Source of the DNA: CALNYS01 sp964639935
Lineage (GTDB): Bacteria; Planctomycetota; Phycisphaerae; Phycisphaerales; UBA1924
NCBI GenBank assembly: GCA_964639935.1
Contig: CAZXGT010000003.1
Location: 1-64,000, forward strand
DNA: 64,000 nt
Direction of reading: 5' to 3'
The notes beneath the pieces are model-generated. The model ran no database searches and was not told the origin of the DNA. It worked only from the letters and a program-made list of their open reading frames with translations. Shown piece by piece: positions 19,227 through 27,892 of the stretch. Position numbers and translations under genes: made by a program. Positions within the stretch are counted from its first letter, which is position 1. Each line of letters begins with the position of its first letter.

Positions 19227-20648
19227 CTACCCCGCCATGCGGTCGAGCCCGTGCGCCTTCATCTTCTTGTAGAGCGTCGTTCGGTTGATCGCGAGGTCGT
19301 CGGCCGTGCGCTGGCGGTTCCAGTCGTTGGCGCGCAGCGCCTTGAGGATGATCCGTTTCTCCGGGGCCATGAGCGCCTCGGCGAGGGGCGTCGGCTCCCA
19401 GGGCGTGTCGGGAGCGTCCACGTCGTCGAGGTCGGAGGCCGGTGGGCGGTTGTCAACGACGTGCGGCGGGAGGGCGTCAACGCCGATCGTCGCGCGCCGC
19501 GAGAGCACGACGGCCCGCTCCACGATGTTCGAGAGCTCACGAACGTTGCCTGGGAACGAATAGCGAGCGAGCGCCGCCATGGCATCGTCGGTGAAGCCGG
19601 TGACCGCCTTGCCGGTCTCGGCGGCGTGCATCCGGAGAAAATGCTCGGCGAGCGAGGGGACGTCGCCGGGGCGGTCCCGCAGCGGCGGCAGATCGATCTT
19701 GACGACGTTGACCCGGTAGTAGAGATCCTGTCGGAACTCACCCCGGGCGACCAGATCCTCAAGGTCCTGGTTGGTCGCGAGGATGACCCGTGCGTCGACC
19801 TCGACGGTCTCCGTGGAGCCGACCGGCTCGAAGCGGCGCTCCTGCAGCACCCGCAGCAGCTTGAGTTGCATCCCCGGTGAAGCGGAGTTGATCTCGTCGA
19901 GGAAGATCGTCCCGCCGTCGGCCGCGAGGAAGCGGCCGACCTTGTCGGCGTGGGCGCCCGTGAAGGCGCCCTTGACGTGCCCGAAGAGCTCGGATTCGAG
20001 AATGGTCTCGGGGATGGAGCCGCAGGAGATCTCGACGAACGGATGGTCGCGCCGGTCAGAACGCTGGTGAATGGCGCGGGCGACGAGAGACTTGCCGGTG
20101 CCGCTCTCGCCGCTCATCAGGACGGTGGTTTTGGTCGGCGCAACGGCCTCGATGAGGTCGAACGCCTGCTGCATGCGGTGATCGTGCCCCACGATCGAGT
20201 CGAGACCGAATCGCTGGTCGAGTTGCTTCTTGAGCGACGCGTTCTCGGCGAGCAGGTGATGCTGGCGCAGCGCCTTATCGATGGCGACGCGCAGCTCCTC
20301 ATCGACGACCGGCTTGGTCAGATAGTCGGCCGCGCCGAGCTTGATCGCCTTCACGGCCGACTCGATCGCGCCGTAGCCGGTGATCATGAGAGGCACAATC
20401 GCTGGATGCTCCCGCGTGAGACGCTCGAGCAGCGCGAGCCCTCCCGTCCCCGGCATGGAGATGTCGCAGATCGCGAGAGCGAACTCGCTCGCGGCGTCCT
20501 CGGCCTGCTTGATCGCCTCGAGCGCTTCCATCGCGCTATTGCAGCGGGCGCAGACGTAGCCGTCGCTTTCGAGGAGCTCAGCGAGCGAATCGACGACGAT
20601 TGGGTCGTCGTCGACGATCAGAATGCGGTCGTCGCGGCGATCGCTCAC
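19227..20648 (-). CDS. NtrC-family sigma-54-dependent response regulator
   Basis: A 473-residue regulator. The receiver domain (about residues 8-125) has acidic pocket DDD near residues 13-15 and phosphoacceptor Asp62. The AAA+ sigma-54 interaction domain (about 148-385) has Walker A GESGTGKS (180-187), the sigma-54 contact loop GAFTGA (227-232), Walker B GGTIFLDEI and GNVRELSNIVERAV. A Fis-type helix-turn-helix at the C-terminus reads NRQRTADDLAINRTTLYKKM. The start is GTG at 20648, overlapping the kinase stop (GTGA). It should activate sigma-54 promoters on phosphorylation by the adjacent kinase. Target genes are unknown. Confidence 0.94.
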   Translation of the reverse strand: MSDRRDDRILIVDDDPIVVDSLAELLESDGYVCARCNSAMEALEAIKQAEDAASEFALAICDISMPGTGGLALLERLTREHPAIVPLMITGYGAIESAVKAIKLGAADYLTKPVVDEELRVAIDKALRQHHLLAENASLKKQLDQRFGLDSIVGHDHRMQQAFDLIEAVAPTKTTVLMSGESGTGKSLVARAIHQRSDRRDHPFVEISCGSIPETILESELFGHVKGAFTGAHADKVGRFLAADGGTIFLDEINSASPGMQLKLLRVLQERRFEPVGSTETVEVDARVILATNQDLEDLVARGEFRQDLYYRVNVVKIDLPPLRDRPGDVPSLAEHFLRMHAAETGKAVTGFTDDAMAALARYSFPGNVRELSNIVERAVVLSRRATIGVDALPPHVVDNRPPASDLDDVDAPDTPWEPTPLAEALMAPEKRIILKALRANDWNRQRTADDLAINRTTLYKKMKAHGLDRMAG

Positions 20649-21475
20649 GCCCCAGACTCCGCGAGCGACCTCGCCGGGAAGCGGAACGTGAAGCGGGCGC
20701 CCGGGCGGTTCGGACGCCAGCCGTCCTTGGTGGGCGGGTTGCGCGCGAGCGTCGCCTCCCCGCCGGTCTCCTCGGCGATCTGCTTGAGCATCGCCAGGCC
20801 GACGCCGAGACCCCCGGGCTTGGTGGTGTAGCCGTAGTCGAAGACCCGGCTCTCCGCGCCGTCGATGGGTCCCGGGCCGTCGTCGATGACGGCGAGCTCG
20901 ACCATCGAGGCCCCGCGATGCTCGATGGTGCGCGCGGCGACATCGATCCGGCCGTCGCCTTGAGTCGCCTCGATCGCGTTTCGGAGCGCGTTGGAGAGCA
21001 CCGTGTACGCGGGGCCGGCGGCGGTGAGGACGAGGTCGGGAGCAACATCGAGGCGGATCTCGATGCCCTTCTCCCGCGCGAGCGGACGGGACATGTCGAC
21101 CGCCAGACGCACCGCGTCGAGGAGCGGCTCGTCATGCGCGCTGAAGTTGACGCGGGCGCTCGCGCCGGGCTGCATGGCGCGCGCAATGAGCGTGCTCATC
21201 TTCGCGAGCCCGGCGCCGGCCCGCTCGAGCTGGCGCGACGCCTCGCCGGCCGCGGGGTCGCTCTCGAGCGCGCGACGGGCAAGGGTGACGAAGCGAAGCG
21301 AGCCGTCGAGAAGACCGCTGAGCTCATGGGCGAGTTCCCGGACCTGATCGCGGAGTTCGCCTTCAGCGGTCACCGCGTCGTCGATCGCCTGAGGACGACG
21401 GCGTGTGACGGGATCGTGCGATTCATCGGCGGGGCTTCGCCGCCCGTTCGGCGGGTTGCGGTCGGGGTGATCCAT
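20645..21475 (-). CDS. Soluble histidine kinase paired with the NtrC-type regulator
   Basis: A 276-residue kinase without membrane segments. The dimerisation region carries the phosphoacceptor His50 in RELAHELSGLLDG. The ATPase domain has an N box (SNALRNAIEAT, about residues 161-171), G1 box IDDGPGP (about 198) and G2 box GLGVGLAMLK. It has no PAS or other sensor domain, so the signal must come through a partner protein or through the 45-residue charged N-terminus. ATG 21475 is the first start. Its stop overlaps the regulator's GTG start, marking an operon of a cognate pair. Confidence 0.88.
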   Translation of the reverse strand: MDHPDRNPPNGRRSPADESHDPVTRRRPQAIDDAVTAEGELRDQVRELAHELSGLLDGSLRFVTLARRALESDPAAGEASRQLERAGAGLAKMSTLIARAMQPGASARVNFSAHDEPLLDAVRLAVDMSRPLAREKGIEIRLDVAPDLVLTAAGPAYTVLSNALRNAIEATQGDGRIDVAARTIEHRGASMVELAVIDDGPGPIDGAESRVFDYGYTTKPGGLGVGLAMLKQIAEETGGEATLARNPPTKDGWRPNRPGARFTFRFPARSLAESGA

Positions 21476-21571
21476 GTCGCTGAGAATCGACCGGGCGCGG
21501 TCGCGGCTTCAGGCGGATGTTGCACGAACGCCACAATCGCGAGGGGCGCGTTGACGGTGAGCGACGGTCCG

Positions 21572-22372
21572 TTATGCGTGCATCGACGCCATGCGCCACG
21601 CCGCGAGAAGAAGCAGGACGGCGAACACCACCCGGACAGCGACGATCGGGAGCTTGTGAGTCAGGCGCGCGCCGAGATGCCCGCCAAGGACCGCGCCGGG
21701 AGTCAGCATCAGCGCGATGGCGAGCCCCGCGCCGGCTGTGAAGCCATGAGACGGCAGCGTGGAGAGCTTGATGGCGGCGCCTACGCTCGCGGTGAGGACC
21801 ATCGTTGCGGCGCTGACCGCGATGCAGCGTTTGAGCGGGAGGCGGCAGAGCGTCTGGATAAGGGGGACAGTGATGACCCCGCCCCCGATCCCGAGCAGGC
21901 CCGCCGCGAAGCCCATCGCGCCCCCGACGGTGAAGCCTCGGGCGGGGGTGACCCGCTCCTGATCGGCCCGGAGCTCCGGCGCGCGGCGAAGGATCTTGAG
22001 GATCGTGACCACCGCGACGTACGCGAGGAACACCGCGAAGATGCGCCGAAGCGCGATCCCGGACATCCGATCGGACGCGAACACGCCGACGGTGATGGCG
22101 ATGAGCCCCGCGGAGAGGACGTAGAGGAACAGGCGCGTGTGGAGCGCGCCGCGGCGGATGTGCTCGATCGCGGCGGGCGCGCTGACCGCGACGTTGGCGG
22201 CCATCGCCGCGGCCTGATACAGGTGCTGGCTCTCCGGGTTCTGCGATCCGTAGATGATCGCGAGCATCGGGATCATGACGACGCTCCCGCCGATCCCGAG
22301 GAGGCCGCCGAGCGTCCCGGCGGCGAGCCCGACGGCGGCGACGGACGCGATGGAGAGTGCGGTCAGCGTCAT
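21572..22372 (-). CDS. TauE/SafE family anion permease
   Basis: A 266-residue integral membrane protein with about eight hydrophobic segments arranged as two repeats. Each repeat has the family glycine motif: AAGTLGGLLGIGGSVVMIP near the N-terminus and FAAGLLGIGGGVITVPLIQ near residue 160. TauE/SafE proteins export sulfite, sulfoacetate or other small organosulfur anions, or import substrates, so the substrate is not predictable. The gene stands alone, divergent from the PfkB-kinase gene with only 38 bases between the start codons, so their promoters must lie within that gap or overlap one of the genes. Confidence 0.9.
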   Translation of the reverse strand: MTLTALSIASVAAVGLAAGTLGGLLGIGGSVVMIPMLAIIYGSQNPESQHLYQAAAMAANVAVSAPAAIEHIRRGALHTRLFLYVLSAGLIAITVGVFASDRMSGIALRRIFAVFLAYVAVVTILKILRRAPELRADQERVTPARGFTVGGAMGFAAGLLGIGGGVITVPLIQTLCRLPLKRCIAVSAATMVLTASVGAAIKLSTLPSHGFTAGAGLAIALMLTPGAVLGGHLGARLTHKLPIVAVRVVFAVLLLLAAWRMASMHA

Positions 22373-22410
22373 CGGCGCGATCCTACCGGAGGCGGTGCTA
22401 TGGTGGAGGT

Positions 22411-23436
22411 GTGACCGAATCGCCCATCGTCACCGTGACGCTCAACCCGAGCGTCGATCGCGTCCTCGAAGCGCCGCGCTTCGCCATCGGCGAGAACGTG
22501 CGCGGCACGGTCGTCGCGCGGTGCCCGGCGGGAAAGGGCGTCATTGTCTCGAGGGTTCTGGCGACCCTCGGCTCCCGCTCGATCGCCACCGGGCTCATCG
22601 GGACGGAGGAGCTCGGCTACTTCGAGCATTTTCTTGAGCGGCAGGGCGAGGGGCGCATCATCACGCAGTTCCTCGTCGTTCGCGGCTCGACTCGCGAGAA
22701 TATCACCATCGTCGATCCGGTGGACGACACCGAGACCCACGTGCGCGAGTGGGGCTTTGAGGTCCAGCCGGAGGACGTGGACCGGATGTCCAGCAAGCTG
22801 GGACTGCTGGCCCGCCGCGGGGCGTTGATGGTTTTCTCGGGATCGATCCCTCCCGGGGTGAGTCCGGAGCGGTACGTGCAGATGGCGCGGTCGTGCCGGG
22901 CTCGAGGCGCGCGTGTGATCATTGATTCCTCGGGCGTCGCACTCAAGGCGTTTCGGGGCGAGAAGCTGTGGATGCTGAAGATCAACGCCATGGAGCTCTC
23001 CGAGTTCTCGGGTTGCGACCCCCGTGATGACGCCGAGCTCGTCAAGGCGGCGCAGATGCTCACGATGGAAGCCGGCGGTCCGGTGGAGCACGTCGTGGTC
23101 ACCTTTGGCGCTGAAGGCGCTCTGCTGCTGTCGCCGGAAACGAAGCTGCGCGGCAGGGTGATGGTGCATCCGGGGCGGATCGCCAGCACCGTCGGATGCG
23201 GGGACGCGCTTCTCGCGGGTCTCCTGCACGGCGGTCGGCGAACCGGGGACTGGGCGACGGCGTTTCGGGAAGGGCTGGCCGCCGCGACGGCCAACGCGCT
23301 CGGCCGCGAAGCGGGCCGCATCAGGCTTGAAGACGTCGAGGAGTTCCGCGCCGGGTGCTTCATCGACGAGGTGGATCTCCCGGCGCCGACGACCGCGACG
23401 GAGGGGGCCGCGGCTGAGCCCGACGATGCCCGATAA
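22411..23436 (+). CDS. PfkB-family sugar-phosphate kinase (1-phosphofructokinase type)
   Basis: A 341-residue ribokinase-fold kinase. It opens with VTVTLNPSVDRVLEA, the signature of the 1-phosphofructokinase / tagatose-6-phosphate kinase branch (FruK/LacC). It also has the substrate-binding segment ARCPAGKGVIVSRVLATLG, LMVFSGSIPPGVSPERYV, and the C-terminal ATP site TVGCGDALLAGLLHGG, where the catalytic aspartate is kept but the usual GAGD reads GCGD. The expected reaction is ATP-dependent phosphorylation of a hexose phosphate. The start is inferred as GTG 22411 by family alignment; a GGAGGT lies directly against it with no spacer, so initiation may be leaderless or at GTG 22435. No PTS genes are near. 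Confidence 0.85.
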   Translation: MTESPIVTVTLNPSVDRVLEAPRFAIGENVRGTVVARCPAGKGVIVSRVLATLGSRSIATGLIGTEELGYFEHFLERQGEGRIITQFLVVRGSTRENITIVDPVDDTETHVREWGFEVQPEDVDRMSSKLGLLARRGALMVFSGSIPPGVSPERYVQMARSCRARGARVIIDSSGVALKAFRGEKLWMLKINAMELSEFSGCDPRDDAELVKAAQMLTMEAGGPVEHVVVTFGAEGALLLSPETKLRGRVMVHPGRIASTVGCGDALLAGLLHGGRRTGDWATAFREGLAAATANALGREAGRIRLEDVEEFRAGCFIDEVDLPAPTTATEGAAAEPDDAR

Positions 23437-23609
23437 CCGGCTCCGAGCGGAGGAATCCGCCCTTACAACCCGCCCATAGCCTCTCAGCGTCGCGTCACGG
23501 CTTCGACTGGGCGCTGATTCGCTCGTTGTTCTGCAGCCGCGACGCGGCGGGGTATCCTTTGAGCGAGCCAGCGGCCGCGGTGGGCGCGCTCGCGGGCTCG
23601 GAGCGAACA

Positions 23610-24260
23610 ATGTCAAAGCTGATCGCCAAGCCTGTCGACGCGCTGCGCACGTGGATCTTCTCTCAACGCGGGGCCGCCGAAACCGCCGCCTTTGCGCTGG
23701 CGCTGGCGGTGACGGTCTACTCGGCGATCGTGGCCAAGGAAGCCGGGAGCACGGCGCCACTCGTGCAGACCCAGCCCGCGGCGAAGCCGCTTTTTTCCGA
23801 GGATCCGCCCCTGTCGATCGTCAGCGCACAGCCCGAGGACGCGCCGCGCATCGAACTCGAGGAAGCGACGCCGCAGGAACTGCGGGGGCTCGGCGTCGAC
23901 CCCTTGAGCGTGCGATGGTTCAACGGGAGAAAGGTGCGTCCGGCGCGCACGATCTGGATGACCGTCACGGCCTACAGCCCCGATCACCGCTCCTGCGGCA
24001 AGTGGGCCGACGGGATCACCGCGAGCAACAAGAGCGTGTGGACCAACGGGATGAAGCTCGTGGCGGCCGACACGCGGCTATTGCCATTCGGCACGCTCCT
24101 GTCGGTGCCGGGCTACGACGAGGGACGCGTGGTCCCCGTGCTCGACCGTGGCGGAGCGATCAAGGGCGCGAGGCTCGACGTGCTCTACCCGACGCACGCC
24201 ATCGCACTGAACTGGGGCGTGCAGCGGCTGCCCGTGACAGTCTGGGAATACGCCGACTGA
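23610..24260 (+). CDS. Membrane-anchored 3D-domain (double-psi beta-barrel) protein
   Basis: A 216-residue protein with an N-terminal hydrophobic segment (AAFALALAVTVYSAIVA), a linker, and a C-terminal 3D domain from about residue 110. The three conserved aspartates that name the family are visible in VAADTRLLPFGT, VPVLDRGGAIKGARLD and its final LD, and the domain ends IALNWGVQRLPVTVWEY. The domain is shared with MltA-type and Rpf/YuiC-like lytic transglycosylases that cleave peptidoglycan, so a periplasmic wall-remodelling role is likely. ATG 23610 precedes the charged N-terminus. The SRAP gene follows after 23 bases. Confidence 0.85.
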   Translation: MSKLIAKPVDALRTWIFSQRGAAETAAFALALAVTVYSAIVAKEAGSTAPLVQTQPAAKPLFSEDPPLSIVSAQPEDAPRIELEEATPQELRGLGVDPLSVRWFNGRKVRPARTIWMTVTAYSPDHRSCGKWADGITASNKSVWTNGMKLVAADTRLLPFGTLLSVPGYDEGRVVPVLDRGGAIKGARLDVLYPTHAIALNWGVQRLPVTVWEYAD

Positions 24261-24283
24261 ACGCGCGCCGCTACTGTCCCGGC

Positions 24284-24985
24284 ATGTGCGGACGATTCCA
24301 GCTCGACATCAACCCGGATCGGCTCTTCGAGATCTTCGGCGTGCCGGAGATCACGGGCTTCCGTCGCCGGTGGAACATCGCGCCGACGCAAGGCGCCCTC
24401 GTGATCCGCGCGGCCGGTGGCAAACGCGCGGCGTCGACGCTGCGGTGGGGGCTCGTTCCGTTCTGGGCTGATGACGAGACGATCGGAAGCCGGATGATCA
24501 ACGCCCGAGCGGAATCGGCGCGCACCAAGCCGGCGTACCGCGCCGCGTTCAAAAGCCGACGCTGTTTGATCCCCGCGACCGGGTTCTACGAGTGGAGGGC
24601 GACGCCCGGGAAGCGGAAGCAGCCGTATCTGATCACGCCGCGGGAGGGCGAGGTCCTTGCCCTCGCGGGGCTCTGGGAGCGGTGGGAGAAGGGCGACCGC
24701 CCGCTCGAGACGTTCACGATTCTGACCACGTCGGCCAACGAGGACATACGCGATCTTCACGATCGGATGCCCGTCGCGCTGGATGAGTCGGACTGGCGCG
24801 TGTGGCTCGAGAGCGATGAGGCGGATGAGGCCGAGGCGCTGCTGAAGCCGGCCGCGCGCGGGTCGCTCGACGCGATCCCGATCAGCACGCGCATCAACTC
24901 GCCGGCGAATGACGACCCCGGGGCGTGTTCACCGGTCGGCGATATCGATCCGAAAACAGGTGGAGAGAAGGGTCTCTTCGGCTAA
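24284..24985 (+). CDS. SOS response-associated peptidase family protein (SRAP / HMCES-like)
   Basis: A 233-residue SRAP-domain protein. The invariant MCGRF start leaves Cys2 as N-terminal nucleophile after Met removal. Other conserved elements are RWNIAPTQGALVI, LRWGLVPFWADD, MINARAES with the catalytic Asn, CLIPATGFYEW with the catalytic Glu, and DLHDRMPV with the active-site His. The family forms a stable DNA-protein crosslink with abasic sites in single-stranded DNA, protecting them during replication. Its stop overlaps the stop of the convergent secreted-protein gene by two bases. Confidence 0.94.
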   Translation: MCGRFQLDINPDRLFEIFGVPEITGFRRRWNIAPTQGALVIRAAGGKRAASTLRWGLVPFWADDETIGSRMINARAESARTKPAYRAAFKSRRCLIPATGFYEWRATPGKRKQPYLITPREGEVLALAGLWERWEKGDRPLETFTILTTSANEDIRDLHDRMPVALDESDWRVWLESDEADEAEALLKPAARGSLDAIPISTRINSPANDDPGACSPVGDIDPKTGGEKGLFG

Positions 24986-26790
24986 CGGACGGGACGGAGG
25001 AGAATCCAGCGTCCGGCGTACCCGTCATCGATCCTCCGGAACTCCTGGGCCTGAGCGCCGAGGGCGTCGTTGAACGCGTCAACAGGGAGCGCGCGGAGTA
25101 GCCGGAACCAGAGCGAGCTCTCGGCTTCCTCGATCATGTTCCGGACAAACCGCTCCTCGGGCTGCCAAGGCTGTCCCTCAAACTGCGCGTTGATCACGCG
25201 GTCGACGTTCTCGCCGGTCCACTGCAGGTACTCGAGGAGCTGAGAGGTGTCGGCGTAGCCGTAGTAGAGGGCGCGGGGCGCTGTGCGTGATGCGGCAAGC
25301 TGAAAGGACGGGGTGTCCCCGAGTCGGAGGGCGGCGTCGTCCGCGGCGGCGAGCTGGCGGAAGGCCCGCTCGACGGCGGCCGGCGGTCCGATGAAAGCCC
25401 AGCCGGCGCCGACGCCGACGGCTGTCGGCGGCCCGATCATCGCGGGGCTCTGCCAGATCTGGTGCCCGAGGAACTCGCGGACCTGAGCCCCGAGGCCCTG
25501 AGCGTATTGGTTGATGGCGCCGACGATGGCGGCTTCGTTGGCCACGGGCACGGCGAAGAGATTCGCCTGGCTGTCCGCCGCGAGGGGACGGGTGATCGTT
25601 GTCGCGACGTGAATCTCGGGCGCGAGGCTCTGGAAAATGGGGGCGGCCGCGATCGAGAAGGCGGTCAGCGCGGCCTCCGCGTCGGCGCGAGCCTCTTGAG
25701 GGAGGGCGAGAACGAACTGACGCGCGACGGGGATGATCCGGGACCAGTCGACACCGATGGCGGTGTAGCCAGCGGGCGATGGTCCGAGAAAACGCGGCGG
25801 ATTGAAACCGTTCAGCGGCGCCGGGAGAGCGAAGAGGCCGACGGGCTCGTCGACCTGCATGAACAGATCGATCACGGATTGTCCCTCGTCGGTGTTGAAG
25901 CGAACGCCGGTCGAGACGACGCCGATCTCGCGGAGGCCGGTCGCGGCGATAGCGTCCGGGGGAAGAAGCAAGCCCCGGAGGTCTGTGAGCAAGCTGTCGA
26001 GGACTGTGCCCGCCTTCAAGACCACATCGGCGTGACTCTCACCGAGGCGATCTCGGCCGAGCGCGATCGCCTCGTCGCCCGCGAGCGATTCGATGTCGCG
26101 CCCGTCGGCGGCGTCGAGGGCGGCCTGCGTTCGGTCGAGGACGCTCGAGAAGAAGACGGTCCCGCCGGCGCGGGCGAAGAAACCCTCGCCCGGTTCAAGA
26201 GGGGTCATCCCGGCATCCTTGAGGTCCTCCTCGGTCCAGCCCTGCTGCATGAGTCGCTCGCGCTGCTCGGCGCGCTGCTGAACGAGTTCCTCGGGCGGCA
26301 GGAATGTGAGCGAATAGATCTCGTGCGGGCCGTAATCTTCAACGGCGAGCTCCAGGCGCCCGTCCGTCTCGAGCTGCTCGAAGAGGTCAAGGGCGATGTC
26401 GGCGAACGCCTCTGCGCCGTCCCCGAAGTCGGCGATGATGATGACGGGCGGGCTGTCGCTCGACCATCGCTCATCGGACCAGAGGGCGAGCCCGACATGG
26501 CCCGTGGGGAGGGGGACGTCGTCCCACTCGAGACCGAGGCGGTCAAGCCGGCCCGCGATCTCGTTCTCATCGAACGATTCGCCGATGATCCCGAACCAGT
26601 CGCGAACCACGGGATCGGTCGCGAGCGTCCACATCGGCGTCGCGCGGAACGCTTCCATCGTCCGGCTCATGTCGTCGACCCTCGCGACGAAGACGCTCTG
26701 TGGCGGAGCGACATCGTCGATGGTGAGATCGACGGCCAGTAACGGTGCTCCGGCGGCGCCGAAGAGAAGGGGGATTGCGAGTGTCTTCAT
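24982..26790 (-). CDS. Secreted protein of unknown function (DUF3352-like style)
   Basis: A 602-residue protein with an N-terminal signal peptide (TLAIPLLFGAAGAPLLAVD). It begins VAPPQSVFVARVDDMSRTME, typical of large planctomycete exported proteins that score as DUF3352-like, where a beta-rich domain repeats: segments FVARVDD, GHVGLALW and GTVFFSSVLDRTQAAL recur in style. A helical stretch near residue 190 (EELVQQRAEQRERLMQQG) may be a coiled coil. I recognise no catalytic motif. GGAGATCACC precedes the ATG. The gene follows the protease gene in the opposite sense of the SRAP gene and lies 30 bases downstream of that protease gene, probably in one operon. Confidence 0.75.
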   Translation of the reverse strand: MKTLAIPLLFGAAGAPLLAVDLTIDDVAPPQSVFVARVDDMSRTMEAFRATPMWTLATDPVVRDWFGIIGESFDENEIAGRLDRLGLEWDDVPLPTGHVGLALWSDERWSSDSPPVIIIADFGDGAEAFADIALDLFEQLETDGRLELAVEDYGPHEIYSLTFLPPEELVQQRAEQRERLMQQGWTEEDLKDAGMTPLEPGEGFFARAGGTVFFSSVLDRTQAALDAADGRDIESLAGDEAIALGRDRLGESHADVVLKAGTVLDSLLTDLRGLLLPPDAIAATGLREIGVVSTGVRFNTDEGQSVIDLFMQVDEPVGLFALPAPLNGFNPPRFLGPSPAGYTAIGVDWSRIIPVARQFVLALPQEARADAEAALTAFSIAAAPIFQSLAPEIHVATTITRPLAADSQANLFAVPVANEAAIVGAINQYAQGLGAQVREFLGHQIWQSPAMIGPPTAVGVGAGWAFIGPPAAVERAFRQLAAADDAALRLGDTPSFQLAASRTAPRALYYGYADTSQLLEYLQWTGENVDRVINAQFEGQPWQPEERFVRNMIEEAESSLWFRLLRALPVDAFNDALGAQAQEFRRIDDGYAGRWILLRPVR

Positions 26791-26820
26791 GGTGATCTCC
26801 GCGAACGCGGGTGCGGCGGG

Positions 26821-27774
26821 TCAGTCTCGATCTTTGAGCGTTGGCGGGATGCCGAACTTCGTGCGATCGGGAGCGCGGTGATAGGTGTGGCCGGAGTTCG
26901 GGTTGTTCTCGTCGTAGGCGAAGGCTTCATGGTTGTCGAGGAAGTCACGGACGTAGCGGGCGGGGATCGCGAAGCCGAGGCCTTCGCCGAAGGGGATCTT
27001 CATGTTGGTGACGCCGATGACCTCGCCGGCGAGATTGAAGAGCGGGCCGCCGGAGTTGCCCGGGTTGATCTGCGTGGTCGTCTGGATATAGGGGATGCCC
27101 TCGAAGCTGCGGCGGGTGGTGGCGATGACGCCGGAGCTGAGCGTTCGCTCGAGCCCGAGCGGCGCGCCGATGGCGAAGACCGGCTCGCCGGCGCCGAGTT
27201 CGTCTCCGGACTGGAGGTAGACGGTTGGGAACGGATCGCCGCTTGGGTGGTCCATGCGAAGCAGCGCAAGGTCGAAGTGGTCGTTGACGGCGATGATCTC
27301 GATGTCGTCGATGGTGCGTCTGTTGATGACGCCGGCGGTCTCCTCGAAGACGATCGTGCGGATGTCCGTCTCGCCCTGAATGACGTGGGCGTTGGTGACC
27401 AGATATCCGTCTTGGTGAACAACGAAGCCGGAGCCGGAGCCGACGGGGGTGGCGACCTTGACGACGGCGCCGCCGTGGCGACGCGCCTGCTGTTCGGGTG
27501 TGCGTGCGACCGGGGTATCGACGGTCCGGTAGAGCCGGCCGTCCTCCCCAAGCCCGAGGTCGTCCGCTCGATGTTCAGCGGCGGTGATGGTCTCGATGCG
27601 GTCGCGAGAGATCCGGACGATCTCGTCGCCAAGGTCGAGCCAGACGGCCCGGCTCGTCTCCTTGAGGACCGGCGCGTTGATGACGGCCCCGTCGGTGAGC
27701 GTGACGGTCTCCGCTTGCGCCGCGACGGCGAGGCCGAGGAACGAAATCGCGAACGGGCGGATGAATCTCGGCAT
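26821..27774 (-). CDS. Secreted trypsin-like serine protease (HtrA/Deg type without PDZ)
   Basis: A 317-residue protein. The signal peptide (FIRPFAISFLGLAVAAQA) is followed by a short beta domain (ETVTLTDGAVINAPVLKE) and a trypsin-like domain with the catalytic triad: His in YLVTNAHVIQG, Asp in DHFDLALLRMD, Ser in QINPGNSGGPLFN. This order and GSGSGFVVHQDGYLVTN are of the HtrA/DegP type, but no PDZ domain follows, so regulation differs from classic HtrA. A periplasmic or surface quality-control role is likely. ATG 27774 has GGAGAGACC upstream. It is divergent from the FG-GAP gene 118 bases away. Confidence 0.88.
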   Translation of the reverse strand: MPRFIRPFAISFLGLAVAAQAETVTLTDGAVINAPVLKETSRAVWLDLGDEIVRISRDRIETITAAEHRADDLGLGEDGRLYRTVDTPVARTPEQQARRHGGAVVKVATPVGSGSGFVVHQDGYLVTNAHVIQGETDIRTIVFEETAGVINRRTIDDIEIIAVNDHFDLALLRMDHPSGDPFPTVYLQSGDELGAGEPVFAIGAPLGLERTLSSGVIATTRRSFEGIPYIQTTTQINPGNSGGPLFNLAGEVIGVTNMKIPFGEGLGFAIPARYVRDFLDNHEAFAYDENNPNSGHTYHRAPDRTKFGIPPTLKDRD

Positions 27775-27892
27775 GAGTGTCTGGTCTCTCCGAAGCGGGA
27801 GGCGTTGGTGAAATGGATCCCGCCGCAGTATAGGGTGATCTGAGTGGCCTTCACTTCGGCCTCTCTCGTTCCCGATGAAAGGATCGCTCTCC

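Noticed and set aside
23447..23460. Short hairpin GCGGA-GGAA-TCCGC after the PfkB gene as a terminator
   Set aside because: Only five pairs and no T run on either strand.
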